From Actinomycetales bacterium (GTDB lineage: Bacteria; Actinomycetota; Actinomycetes; Nanopelagicales; Nanopelagicaceae), in contig QYQH01000025.1 in the NCBI GenBank assembly GCA_007280395.1, positions 1 to 34,972 on the forward strand: a stretch of 34,972 nucleotides of DNA, in the 5' to 3' direction. Under the pieces are notes generated by a model that was not told the origin of the DNA, did no database searches, and was given only the letters and a program-made list of their open reading frames with translations. The position numbers and the translations under genes are program-made. This document shows positions 9,427 through 19,106 of the stretch, in pieces (position 1 is the first letter of the stretch; every line of letters begins with the position of its first letter).

Positions 9427-9748
9427 ACCCAAATAATGGCTCAACTTTTGGAATCCTGCATGACTTTTGAAAATTCTGCAAAAATTGTCCAAAATCTTTG
9501 GGTGCAACACGCATCAAGTCAGCCTATTAGTGCATTATCTGGCTTTCCCTGCTACCTTCACCTTTATAAGAAAACTACCAAGTTTTCTCCCAACCAAAGG
9601 AGCTCGTACCCAAAAGGGATTCGCTGATAGCTAGCGAGCCATCCAACAAAAGGTACTTCTTTCCAAAATGACCTGAACTCTAGAACCTCAGACTTTCCGC
9701 AAGACCCCAAATATCTCTACTCCAATCTCATCGACAAAAATTAAAGAG

Positions 9749-11059
9749 ATGATGGCTGCCGAGTGGGCGTTATATTCAAAAACTACCTTTGCCTCCGGTG
9801 TTGAAAACACTATTGCGAAATCGTCCTCGCCACTTGGCGCAACTTCAAGCTTCCAATACTGGGATCCATATCCAATTAGCATTGTTTCAGCTAAGGGAGC
9901 GTGGATGACCGATGTTGATGGTCGTCAATTACTAGATCTTTCAATGGGCTTCGGTGCAATGCTTGCCGGTCACTTGAATGAAGAAGTGATTTCTGAAACC
10001 AAGGCCGCACTTGAAGGTGGAACTCTCTTTGTAACTCCATCACCTATTTCACGTGATGGTGCTGAACGCTTATGCAAGCGCTTTGGAATCGACAAAGTTA
10101 GATTTGCAAACTCCGGCACTGAAGCCACAATGTATGCAGTTCGAACTGCAAAGGCTTTCAATGGTAAATCTGCAATCGTTAAGTTGGAAGGTGGCTACCA
10201 CGGTAGCTACGACCCACTTACGGTTTCAGTAAAGCCGGCTCTTGATCAAGCAGGAAACCCAGAAGAGCCAACTCCGGTAATCGGCCACGGTATAAATGCT
10301 GGCGTTGTTTTCGTAGTTCCATTCAATAATCTGCCAGCACTTGAGAAGATTTTTGCTCGCGACCACGAATCGATCGCCTGCTTCATTCTCGAACCAGTTC
10401 TTGAAAACCTAGGAATTATTCTTCCAGATGCTGGCTACCTTGCTGGTGTTCGGGAACTATGTACCCAATACAACATCGTCTTAATTTTCGATGAAGTGAA
10501 AACTGGTTTAACTGCCGGTCCACAAGGCGCAGCACATCGCATTGGTGTTCAACCAGATTTAATCTGTCTAGCTAAATCAATTGGCGGTGGGCTTCCACTT
10601 GCGGCATTTGGTGGCAAGGCAGAAATCATGGACACGATCACAACTGGCGCAATGGCTCACTTCGGAACATTTAATGGCAATCCACTTGCAATGGCGGGAC
10701 TTCGGGCCATGGATCGATTGTGCACTGAAGAGGCACTTGCAAAGGCGGAAGCTTTGAATGAGCAAGCTTTGGATCGCATAACCGCGATTATTGAAGAGTT
10801 TCAACTTCCAGCGCATACTGTTGGTTTCGGAGTTAAGGGATGTGTAACTTGGTCGAAAGATCCAGTTCGCAACTATCGTGATTACAAGGCGACTGATTTT
10901 GTAATTGCTGAACTTTCATGGCTCTGGTCAATGAACCGCGGAATCATTACGCCTTCGGGCCTAGATGAACAATGGTTGATTTCCCTGGCACATGGCCAGA
11001 AGGAGATTGACCTGCTGGTTGAAGATTTCCGAGCGTTTGCGGTTGCACTTCGCTCTTAA
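9749..11059 (+). CDS. Class III PLP-dependent aminotransferase (glutamate-1-semialdehyde aminomutase-like); start uncertain
   Basis: DGRQLLDLSMGFGAMLAGH, VRFANSGTEATMYAVRTAKAF, LEGGYHGSYD, LIFDEVKTGL, LAKSIGGGLPLAAFGG. Confidence 0.9.
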   Translation: MMAAEWALYSKTTFASGVENTIAKSSSPLGATSSFQYWDPYPISIVSAKGAWMTDVDGRQLLDLSMGFGAMLAGHLNEEVISETKAALEGGTLFVTPSPISRDGAERLCKRFGIDKVRFANSGTEATMYAVRTAKAFNGKSAIVKLEGGYHGSYDPLTVSVKPALDQAGNPEEPTPVIGHGINAGVVFVVPFNNLPALEKIFARDHESIACFILEPVLENLGIILPDAGYLAGVRELCTQYNIVLIFDEVKTGLTAGPQGAAHRIGVQPDLICLAKSIGGGLPLAAFGGKAEIMDTITTGAMAHFGTFNGNPLAMAGLRAMDRLCTEEALAKAEALNEQALDRITAIIEEFQLPAHTVGFGVKGCVTWSKDPVRNYRDYKATDFVIAELSWLWSMNRGIITPSGLDEQWLISLAHGQKEIDLLVEDFRAFAVALRS

Positions 11060-11080
11060 GAAATCTGAAGATTTATACCG

Positions 11081-12679
11081 TTATTCAAGGGCAATTAGTT
11101 CCAAATACTGATTGCCCCATAAATCTTCATCACCATCTGGAAGTAGTAAAACGCGCTCTGGTTTAAGGGCTTGAACAGCGCCGACATCGTGGCTTACAAG
11201 AACCACAGCACCTTGATATTCACCAAGTGCGGCAAGAATCTCTTCGCGTGATGCGGGATCTAAGTTGTTTGTTGGCTCATCAAGTAGCAATACGTTTGCC
11301 GAACCGACTACAAGTGTTGCAAGGGCAAGCCTGGTTCGCTCGCCACCACTTAGAACCTTTACCGGCTTTTGCACATCATCGCCGCTAAATAAGAACGAAC
11401 CAAGTGTTTGACGTGCCTGTTGCTCGCTGATTTTGTCGCCAGCAGAGAGCATGTTCTCAAGAACAGTGCGTTCAAAATCCAATGATTCGTGTTCCTGGGT
11501 GTAATAACCAATCTTCAAACCGTGGCCAGGCAGTATTTCACCAGTATCTGATTCATTTGTACCACCTAAAATACTTAACAGCGTTGTCTTACCTGCACCG
11601 TTTAATCCAAGTATTACAACGCGAGATGATCTATCAATTGCAAGATCAACATCGGTGAAGATTTCAAGTGAACCGTATGACTTGCTTAAACCAGTTGCCA
11701 TAAGCGGTGTCTTGCCACAAGGCGCTGGGGTAGGGAAGCGAAGTTTTGCAACCTTGTCGGATTTACGAACATCTTCAAGGCTAGAGATAAGTGATTCGGC
11801 GCGACGTAACATACCTTGTGCAGCGGTTGCCTTAGAAGCTTTAGCGCGCATCTTCTCGCCTTGCTTCTGCAAGATCTCGGCCTTCTTCTCGGCATTTGCG
11901 CGTTCTTTCTTGCGGCGATGTTCATCGGCTTCGCGTTGTAATAAATATTTCTTCCAGCCCATGTTGTAGACATCGATGACATTACGGTTCGCATCGATAT
12001 AGAAAACTTTATTTACAACAGTTTCAATCAGAGCAACATCGTGGGAGATAACCACCAGGCCACCAGAAAACTTAGTTAAATAATCGCGTAACCAGTTGAT
12101 GGATTCGGCATCTAAGTGGTTTGTTGGCTCATCAAGTAGAAGTGTTTCCGCGCCGCTAAATAGAAGGCGGGCAAGTTCGACGCGACGACGTTGACCACCA
12201 GATAGAACTTGAATTGGCTCTTCAAATAAGCGTTCTGGTAGCCCAAGATTTGTTGCAATTGATTCGGCTTCAGCAGAAGCGCCATATCCACCAGCAGCAT
12301 TGAATTCACTATCAACTCGGGCATAGCGCTCGAGAGCAATTTCTAACTCTTCTGGGGTGGCTGTTGCCATTGCTTCTTCGGCTTTGCGCATACGAAGAAC
12401 GATTTGATCCAGACCACGCGCAGATAAAATTCTATTTATAACTGATTCTTCTTGATCACCAGTTCGCGGATCCTGGGGAAGATATCCGATTGTTCCGGTG
12501 CGAGTTATCTGACCACCTGCTGGAAGTATTTCACCAGCTAAACATTTTGCGAGGGTTGATTTACCGGCGCCATTTCGACCAACGAATCCGATTCGATCTC
12601 CGCTGTTAATACGGACCGCTACATCTTTAACTAAGAGTCTTGCGCCAGCTCGGAGTTCAACGCTTTGAGTGGCAATCAC
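11081..12679 (-). CDS. ABC-F family ATP-binding protein (two ABC domains)
   Basis: GFVGRNGAGKSTLAKC, VLSGGQRRRVELARLLF, LLLDEPTNHLDAESINWL, GLNGAGKTTLL, VLSGGERTRLALA, LLLDEPTNNLD. Confidence 0.94.
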   Translation of the reverse strand: MIATQSVELRAGARLLVKDVAVRINSGDRIGFVGRNGAGKSTLAKCLAGEILPAGGQITRTGTIGYLPQDPRTGDQEESVINRILSARGLDQIVLRMRKAEEAMATATPEELEIALERYARVDSEFNAAGGYGASAEAESIATNLGLPERLFEEPIQVLSGGQRRRVELARLLFSGAETLLLDEPTNHLDAESINWLRDYLTKFSGGLVVISHDVALIETVVNKVFYIDANRNVIDVYNMGWKKYLLQREADEHRRKKERANAEKKAEILQKQGEKMRAKASKATAAQGMLRRAESLISSLEDVRKSDKVAKLRFPTPAPCGKTPLMATGLSKSYGSLEIFTDVDLAIDRSSRVVILGLNGAGKTTLLSILGGTNESDTGEILPGHGLKIGYYTQEHESLDFERTVLENMLSAGDKISEQQARQTLGSFLFSGDDVQKPVKVLSGGERTRLALATLVVGSANVLLLDEPTNNLDPASREEILAALGEYQGAVVLVSHDVGAVQALKPERVLLLPDGDEDLWGNQYLELIALE

Positions 12680-12712
12680 TAAGCGATAGTCCCACAGCGT
12701 TAGTGGATATAA

Positions 12713-13903
12713 CTAATCGTCTATCTTAAACCCGTCTTTAATAGCACCAAGTTCTATGCCTGCTGCAACGTGATCTGTATTTTCTCCGCGTGATAACTGG
12801 GCGGCATGGGCTTTATCGTGCCAACGCTCTTCGATTTTGCCGTATTTCCAGAGCAACAACGCAACTGCCCAAACTACAACAAAGGCTGCAACAATAATGT
12901 AACCAGCAGAATTTAAATTGAATTCATTTACATAGTCCCAGAATCCACCAGATAAGTTTAATTGACCCGATAGAACTTGTAATAGTTCTAAGCCACCAAC
13001 GAAAAGTGCAACGCCGACCGATAACCCCGTGATAATTATGTTGTAGTAAACCTTGCGGACTGGTTTAGAAAATGCCCAACCATATGCAAAGTTCATGAAA
13101 GAGCCGTCGATAGTGTCAAGAAGGCTCATTCCGCCTGCAAAGAATAAGGGTAGTGAAAGTACTGCCCACCAAGGGAGTCCAGCAATGACGGAAGTTCCAG
13201 CCAAAACAAGTAGGCCCACTTCAGTTGCAGTATCGAAACCTAAACCAAAGAGAATTCCAAGTGGATACATTTTCCAACTTGCATCGATTCGTCTTGCAAT
13301 TGGTCCAAAGAATCGCATGAGTAGACCACGTGCATTTAAATGCTTCTCAAGCTCTTCTTCACTGTACAAACCCTTACGCATCTGTGAAAAGACTTTAACA
13401 ATTGAAACTAGAACAATTAAATTCAAGATTGCAATCAACATCAAGAAAGTTCCAGAAACCGTTAATCCGATCAAGCCTGTGTAATGATGAAGTGCTGAGT
13501 CCTCATTTTTCAGTTGTGAACCAAGAGCCTTAATTCCAAAGGTTAGAAGGAGTGCAAGAGCTGCAACGACAGATGAGTGGCCAAGGGAGAAGAAGAAACC
13601 AACAGCAAGTGGTCGCTTTCCTTCGGACATTAACTTTCTAGTTGTGTTATCAATTGCGCTGATGTGATCGGCATCGAAAGCGTGACGCATTCCTAAGGTG
13701 TAAGCCAACGCCGCAGTGCCCCATCCGAATAAAGTGCCGTCGCCTAATTTATAATTCCCAGAAACCGCAAGGCCCATTAATACGAAACCAACTATGTGCA
13801 GAAATGCGATGAAACCAAACATCAAAGCCATCCGGCGCCATTCATCCCGCGTTAGGCGCTCGCGAAGCGGAATTCGAGCCTGTGTGGTAGCAACCTGGTT
13901 CAT
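12713..13903 (-). CDS. HoxN/NixA/HupN (NiCoT) family nickel/cobalt transporter
   Basis: NiCoT signature MRHAFDADHISAIDNTTRKL and second motif LFGLGFDTATEVGLL; multiple TM segments. Confidence 0.92.
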   Translation of the reverse strand: MNQVATTQARIPLRERLTRDEWRRMALMFGFIAFLHIVGFVLMGLAVSGNYKLGDGTLFGWGTAALAYTLGMRHAFDADHISAIDNTTRKLMSEGKRPLAVGFFFSLGHSSVVAALALLLTFGIKALGSQLKNEDSALHHYTGLIGLTVSGTFLMLIAILNLIVLVSIVKVFSQMRKGLYSEEELEKHLNARGLLMRFFGPIARRIDASWKMYPLGILFGLGFDTATEVGLLVLAGTSVIAGLPWWAVLSLPLFFAGGMSLLDTIDGSFMNFAYGWAFSKPVRKVYYNIIITGLSVGVALFVGGLELLQVLSGQLNLSGGFWDYVNEFNLNSAGYIIVAAFVVVWAVALLLWKYGKIEERWHDKAHAAQLSRGENTDHVAAGIELGAIKDGFKIDD

Positions 13904-13930
13904 GTGACCCCTTGAGCCATAATTTACTTA

Positions 13931-13947
13931 ATGCGAATGATTTGCAA
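13931..13947 (-). promoter_or_regulatory. Candidate Nur (Fur-family nickel regulator) operator upstream of the NiCoT gene
   Basis: Minus-strand TTGCAA-ATCAT-TCGCAT resembles the published Streptomyces Nur box tTGCaa-N5-ttGCAA; 28 nt upstream of the start codon. Confidence 0.5.
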
Positions 13948-13988
13948 GTAGAAAAATACCCTAACCAGTGGACCCGCGCTACTTGAAA

Positions 13989-14025
13989 TAAAAAAAGCCC
14001 CCCAATTTCTTGGAGGGCTCTTTAA
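13989..14025 (-). terminator. Rho-independent terminator of glnA
   Basis: Hairpin AGCCCCCCAA-TTTC-TTGGAGGGCT followed on the minus strand by a T-run, just after the glnA stop. Confidence 0.9.
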
Positions 14026-14033
14026 AGTGATTC

Positions 14034-15464
14034 TTAGAGGTCGTAGTAAAGCTCGAACTCAGCTGGATGTGGACGCAAGCGGACGTAATCCACTTCTTCT
14101 TTGCGCTTCCAAGTAATCCAAGTTTCGATTAGATCCTTTGTAAAGACCCCACCCTTAAGCAAGAATTCGTGATCTGCTTCTAGGTTATTTAGAACCGCAT
14201 CAAGTGAACCTGGAACTTGTTGGATTGCAGCGGCTTCCTCGCCATCCAATTCATACAAGTCTTTATCAACCGGCTTTGGTGGTTCGATCTTATTTTGAAT
14301 TCCATCTAGTCCAGCCATAAGCATTGCAGCGAATGCTAGGTATGGGTTTGATGACGGATCTGGACAACGGAATTCAATGCGCTTCGCCTTTGGATTCGAA
14401 CCAGTGATTGGAATACGGATACAAGCAGAACGGTTACGAGCTGAGTAAACAAGATTTACTGGCGCTTCATAACCGGGAACTAAACGACGGTATGAGTTAA
14501 CTGTTGGGTTGGTGAATGCAAGAAGTGAAGGTGCATGCTTTAGAAGTCCACCGATGTACCAACGAGCCATATCTGAAAGATCGCCATATCCCTCACCGAA
14601 GAACAATGGCTTGCCATCTTTCCAAAGTGATTGGTGAACGTGCATACCAGAACCATTGTCACCGAAAAGCGGCTTTGGCATAAAGGTTGCAGTCTTGCCA
14701 GCTTCCCATGCAGTGTTCTTAATGATGTATTTGAACTTCATAACATCATCGCCGGCAGACAAAATATCTGAGAAGCGATAGTTAATCTCCATCTGTCCTG
14801 CAGTACCAACTTCATGGTGTGAACGTTCTACAAGGAGTCCGGCTTCGCCAAGTTTCATAACCATCTGGTCGCGAAGATCTGCGAATTGATCTGTTGGTGA
14901 AACTGGGAAATATCCACCCTTGATACGTGTTCGGTATCCGCGGTTTGGTGTGCCATCTGGATCATATTCAACGCCGGTGTCCCATGCGCCTTCATACGAA
15001 TCGATGTGGTGGTAAGACTCGTTCATTCCAGTCTTGAAACGAATTGCATCAAATACATAGAACTCGGCTTCTGGTGCGAAGAATGCGGTATCTGCAATAC
15101 CAGTTCCTTTTAAGTATTCAACAGCTTTTGCAACAACACCACGTGGGTCACGTGAATAAGGAGTGTCATCGATTGGATTGTGAACTGAGAAGAGAATTAC
15201 TAAAGTTTTTACATTACGGAATGGATCGATGAATGCTGATTCTGGAATAGGCAGCAACTTCATATCTGACTCGTGAATTGCTTGGAAACCACGGATTGAA
15301 GAACCGTCGAACATTAGACCGTCAGTGAAAACTGCTTCGTCAAATGATTCAACTGGAACGTTGAAGTGGTGCTGGATACCTGGAAGATCGATAAAGCGAA
15401 CGTCAATAAGCTTTACATCTTCCTTCTTAATAAAAGCAAAAATCTCAGCAGAATTCTTAAACAT
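14034..15464 (-). CDS. glnA: Type I glutamine synthetase
   Basis: [69 protein letters not shown] (adenylylation-loop Tyr retained), [11 protein letters not shown] at C-terminus. Confidence 0.97.
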   Translation of the reverse strand: MFKNSAEIFAFIKKEDVKLIDVRFIDLPGIQHHFNVPVESFDEAVFTDGLMFDGSSIRGFQAIHESDMKLLPIPESAFIDPFRNVKTLVILFSVHNPIDDTPYSRDPRGVVAKAVEYLKGTGIADTAFFAPEAEFYVFDAIRFKTGMNESYHHIDSYEGAWDTGVEYDPDGTPNRGYRTRIKGGYFPVSPTDQFADLRDQMVMKLGEAGLLVERSHHEVGTAGQMEINYRFSDILSAGDDVMKFKYIIKNTAWEAGKTATFMPKPLFGDNGSGMHVHQSLWKDGKPLFFGEGYGDLSDMARWYIGGLLKHAPSLLAFTNPTVNSYRRLVPGYEAPVNLVYSARNRSACIRIPITGSNPKAKRIEFRCPDPSSNPYLAFAAMLMAGLDGIQNKIEPPKPVDKDLYELDGEEAAAIQQVPGSLDAVLNNLEADHEFLLKGGVFTKDLIETWITWKRKEEVDYVRLRPHPAEFELYYDL

Positions 15465-15650
15465 TTCTCTCCCGGTTAGGTTCTAGTCTCTTGGATGGAC
15501 GCTGCGCCGAGCCCACCAATGCAGTTCTTGATGGGGAAAATATAGGCGGTTCTAGTAAAAAACGGTTAACCGAATTGTTACATTTATGTTTCCTATTTAC
15601 CCGTCGAGCCCAAAGTGGGCTCAATTCTGGGGAGAGGTTAGCCTTAGCGC

Positions 15651-15998
15651 ATGGAAATTGTTGGCCTGGGTAGGAGATTCTTGGCGCTAGCTATCGACTG
15701 GGCAATGTGCTCAGTAATTGCCAGCCTTGTTGGTTTCGAATCAAAATCACTTACAGTTTTAGTGCTTTTTTTTGTAGAGGTAAGCATCCTTACTACCTTG
15801 CAACAGTCTTCGGCTGGCCAGAGAATTTTGAAAATACGAGTTGTTGACTTCACGAATCGGGGGATTGTTCCACCGCTAAAAATATTACTTAGAACTTTTC
15901 TGATCTGTTTAGTTCTCCCAGCCGTCTTTACCCGCGAAGGGCGAGGCCTGCATGACTGGATTACAAATTCAGTTGTTGTAAGAGATCCTCGGATTTAG
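15651..15998 (+). CDS. RDD family membrane protein
   Basis: GLGRRFLALAIDWAMCSVIASL (RDD-type start), SAGQRILKIRVVD, GLHDWITNSVVV. Confidence 0.85.
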   Translation: MEIVGLGRRFLALAIDWAMCSVIASLVGFESKSLTVLVLFFVEVSILTTLQQSSAGQRILKIRVVDFTNRGIVPPLKILLRTFLICLVLPAVFTREGRGLHDWITNSVVVRDPRI

Positions 15999-16693
15999 CG
16001 CTTAGGTATTTTTGCATTGCGATTCATTGGCATTGGGCCTTTTGGAATCGGCATACTCAAGCCACCAACGGCCTTTAAGCGATTACGAACTTCACGAACT
16101 TGTACCTTGGAGAGTTTCTTCGGCAGCTTCTTTAGATGTCTCTGTAATTTGCGTAGCGGAACTTGGCCAGAACCATCGCCAACGATAACTTCGGACAATT
16201 GCACACCAGGAAGAAAACGTTCCATCTTGCGGCGCTCATCTTGCATAAGTGTGCGAACGGCAGAACTTCCTTCGCCAACTAGAACAATTCCCGCGCGACC
16301 AACACTGCGATGGACCATATCTTGGTTGCGAGAAACGTTAACTGCCGGAGTCGTAGTAAAACCTTTTCGAATAGCCATCAAGACAGATGCACCAGCGCCC
16401 ATTTGATCTTGAATAGACAAAAACGCTGCAGTGTTTGCTTGGCGGGTGAAGATAAAGAATGCAACAAGAACTGCAAGTGGAATCGATATTATTGTGAAAT
16501 AAACTGGATGATTGAGGTTTGTTCCAATTATTACTCCAACACAGAGAGTTACCGTAAATGCAAGTGCCATCCACAAATAAGCGATCGGCTTATGTTTACG
16601 AACCAAGCGAAAAGCATCTTTCAGAACCTGTATCTGCCCTTGCTTTTGGCCAGCAACTGGTTGGGCCTTTGCTTTTCTCTTAAATAACGCCAT
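15995..16693 (-). CDS. DUF4191 family membrane protein
   Basis: GQIQVLKDAFRLVRKHKP, VSRNQDMVHRSVGRAGIVLVGEG, position next to lipA/RDD/glnA typical of actinobacteria. Confidence 0.85.
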   Translation of the reverse strand: MALFKRKAKAQPVAGQKQGQIQVLKDAFRLVRKHKPIAYLWMALAFTVTLCVGVIIGTNLNHPVYFTIISIPLAVLVAFFIFTRQANTAAFLSIQDQMGAGASVLMAIRKGFTTTPAVNVSRNQDMVHRSVGRAGIVLVGEGSSAVRTLMQDERRKMERFLPGVQLSEVIVGDGSGQVPLRKLQRHLKKLPKKLSKVQVREVRNRLKAVGGLSMPIPKGPMPMNRNAKIPKR

Positions 16694-17448
16694 TACGCTC
16701 TCTCCTCTTTATTTGCTTTCTCTCTCAAATGCTCAGCCCATTCTATTTCAACTTGCTCAGGGGTAGGAGCAGTTCCTCCTAAACGTGCAGGCGCCCAACG
16801 TTGACCCTTATGAGAATCTGGATACTCAATCTGAACTTTAGTAAGAAGCTCCTTCATCAAGCGGCGAAGTTCGGCTTCTGCAGCATCTGCATCTTCACCT
16901 TTCTTCACTATGAACTGCTCACCAAATTCCACAGTGATTGGGAATCTATTTCGCTTCCAGTCCGCTCTCACTTTCTTGGTAATTATTCTCTGGCTTCCCC
17001 AAACGATAGTTGGGATGATCGGTGTATCGGAACCCATTGCTAAGCGAACTGCACCGGTTTTCAACTCTTTGATTTCAAAGCTACGGCTAATTGTGGCTTC
17101 TGGAAAAATTCCAACAATTTCTCCGCTTCGCAAGTAACGCAGAGCGGCAACGAAAGAACTTGAGCCACTTGATCGATCCACACAAATATGATGCATTCCG
17201 CGCATTAAGGGACCGGCTAATTTATGATCAAATATCTCTTTCTTCGCCATAAATCTGACATATCTCTTTCTGGGTAGAGCTGCTGTTCCGGTAATTGCAA
17301 AATCCAAATATCCGATGTGGTTGATTGCAAGGATTGCGCCACCTTCTTCTGGAATATTTTCTATTCCATTGAATTTAAATTGCAGTCCTAGGTATTTCCA
17401 AAGTCCCTTAATTACAAGAACAACTGGGGGATAAACAAAATCGCGCAT
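16693..17448 (-). CDS. 1-acyl-sn-glycerol-3-phosphate acyltransferase family protein (PlsC-like)
   Basis: AILAINHIGYLDFAITG (NHxxxxD), VGIFPEATISRS. Confidence 0.9.
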   Translation of the reverse strand: MRDFVYPPVVLVIKGLWKYLGLQFKFNGIENIPEEGGAILAINHIGYLDFAITGTAALPRKRYVRFMAKKEIFDHKLAGPLMRGMHHICVDRSSGSSSFVAALRYLRSGEIVGIFPEATISRSFEIKELKTGAVRLAMGSDTPIIPTIVWGSQRIITKKVRADWKRNRFPITVEFGEQFIVKKGEDADAAEAELRRLMKELLTKVQIEYPDSHKGQRWAPARLGGTAPTPEQVEIEWAEHLREKANKEERA

Positions 17449-18377
17449 TAAATATTGGCACGCTTCTCTTGGGCTTGCTTATATAAACGCCCAGCGCGGT
17501 AACTGGAGCGAACTAGGGGACCGCTCATAACACCAGCAAAACCAATAGCTTCGGCTTCTGCGCTTAGTTCAACAAATTCATTTGGCTTGACCCAACGTTC
17601 AACAGGGTGGTGCTTTGGGGTTGGACGTAGGTATTGGGTAATGGTTATCAAATCGCACCCGGCCGCGTGCAGATCAACAAGAGCCTGGGTAACTTCTTCG
17701 CGAGTTTCGCCCATACCGAGAATTAGATTTGATTTGGTTATGAGCCCGAAAGCTCGAGCTTGAGAAATTACATCGAGTGAGCGTTCATAACGGAATGCGG
17801 GACGGATTCGCTTAAAAATACGAGGAACAGTCTCCAGATTGTGGGCAAAAACTTCTGGTCGAGTTTCGAAAACTTCATTTAAAAAAATTGACTTTCCGCT
17901 GAAATCTGGTGCCAGCATTTCAACGCCAGTCCCCGGATTTAATTCGTGAACTTTGCGAATAGTTTCGGCATAAAGCCAAGCACCTTCATCATCCAAGTCA
18001 TCACGAGTAACGCCAGTGATGGTCGCATATTTGAGTTGCATGGTTTGAACAGATTCAGCAACACGACGAGGTTCATCGCGGTCTAGGGGATCGGGCTTTC
18101 CGGTATCGATATTGCAGAAGTCGCAACGACGTGTGCACTTCTCGCCACCAATCAAAAATGTTGCTTCGCGATCTTCCCAACATTCAAAGATATTAGGACA
18201 CGCTGCTTCTTGGCAGACGGTATGTAAACCTTCTTTTGCTACGAGTGAACGAAGAGCGGTGTACTCCGGACCCATAATTGCTCGAGTCTTAATCCACTCT
18301 GGTTTACGCTCAATCGGAACCGCGGCATTTCGCGCCTCAATTCGAAGCAATGGTCGGCCTTCGGGTGCAAGTGTCAT
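17448..18377 (-). CDS. lipA: Lipoyl synthase
   Basis: [58 protein letters not shown]. Confidence 0.97.
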   Translation of the reverse strand: MTLAPEGRPLLRIEARNAAVPIERKPEWIKTRAIMGPEYTALRSLVAKEGLHTVCQEAACPNIFECWEDREATFLIGGEKCTRRCDFCNIDTGKPDPLDRDEPRRVAESVQTMQLKYATITGVTRDDLDDEGAWLYAETIRKVHELNPGTGVEMLAPDFSGKSIFLNEVFETRPEVFAHNLETVPRIFKRIRPAFRYERSLDVISQARAFGLITKSNLILGMGETREEVTQALVDLHAAGCDLITITQYLRPTPKHHPVERWVKPNEFVELSAEAEAIGFAGVMSGPLVRSSYRAGRLYKQAQEKRANI

Positions 18378-19039
18378 TCGGCGATCCGTTCTAGAGCAAG
18401 CAATAGGTTACGTTCCACAACAGGCAAAACTTCTGAAATTGTAATATCTCTTCCCAACTCTTTTGCCAGCGACGTAACACCAGTATCGGCTAACCCACAT
18501 GGCGAAATATGATCATAGGCGGACATATCGGGATTTATATTTAGCGCGAAGCCATGCATGGTCACGCCTTTTGCAACGCGAATTCCGATTGCTGCAATCT
18601 TGCGGTCTCCCTTTGCATCTCGAATCCAAACACCGCTACGTTCGCAATATCTAGTCGTAGTAAGTCCCAGTTCGGTGCATGCTTCTATAAGTGCAGTTTC
18701 AACTTCGCGAACAAATCCCACGACATTATTGCGGTTACGTAATTTAATAATCGGATAACCAATTAATTGACCTTCGCCATGCCAAGTGATTTTTCCGCCG
18801 CGATCAACATCGATAACTGAGGTGCCATCAAGTGGGCGCTCATGCGTTTCGGTTCTACGGCCTGCGGTATAGACCGAAGGGTGTTCCAACAAAATTAAGG
18901 TATTCGGAAGGCTGCCCTCGATAACGCCGGCTTGAATTTTACGTTGGTAATCCCAGGCCTTCTGATATTCAATGAGACCTAAATGTTCAACCAATATAGG
19001 GTTGGTTTTAACCCCTAGCTTCGAATTCTCCGCGTACAT
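18374..19039 (-). CDS. lipB: Octanoyl-[acyl-carrier] protein N-octanoyltransferase; ORF extends to 19297 but the ATG at 19039 fits homologs and a leaderless -10
   Basis: [73 protein letters not shown]; overlaps lipA start by 4 nt. Confidence 0.95.
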   Translation of the reverse strand: MYAENSKLGVKTNPILVEHLGLIEYQKAWDYQRKIQAGVIEGSLPNTLILLEHPSVYTAGRRTETHERPLDGTSVIDVDRGGKITWHGEGQLIGYPIIKLRNRNNVVGFVREVETALIEACTELGLTTTRYCERSGVWIRDAKGDRKIAAIGIRVAKGVTMHGFALNINPDMSAYDHISPCGLADTGVTSLAKELGRDITISEVLPVVERNLLLALERIAE

Positions 19040-19106
19040 AGGTATGAGCCTAAGGTAACCTTTGCGTCTAAACCAATTAAAGAGCGAATAAATTGAAAGG
19101 CACGGG

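Noticed and set aside
9364-9627. ORF of 87 aa (+) spanning the GATase 5' end and intergenic region
   Set aside because: No recognisable domain; overlaps the likely start of the class I GATase and the structured intergenic region
9668-9676. TGA recoding (Trp or Sec) as explanation for the in-frame TGA
   Set aside because: TGA is used as a normal stop elsewhere in the window (e.g. the MMPL gene ends AAG TGA) and no SECIS-like context was recognised; a start-site or sequence-change explanation is simpler
13053-13484. ORF of 143 aa antisense to the NiCoT transporter
   Set aside because: Shadow ORF opposite strong NiCoT motifs; composition not protein-like
12713-13947. NiCo or cobalamin riboswitch upstream of the NiCoT gene
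   Set aside because: Leader is short (likely under 30 nt) and lacks aptamer cores; the Fur-family-type palindrome explains regulation better
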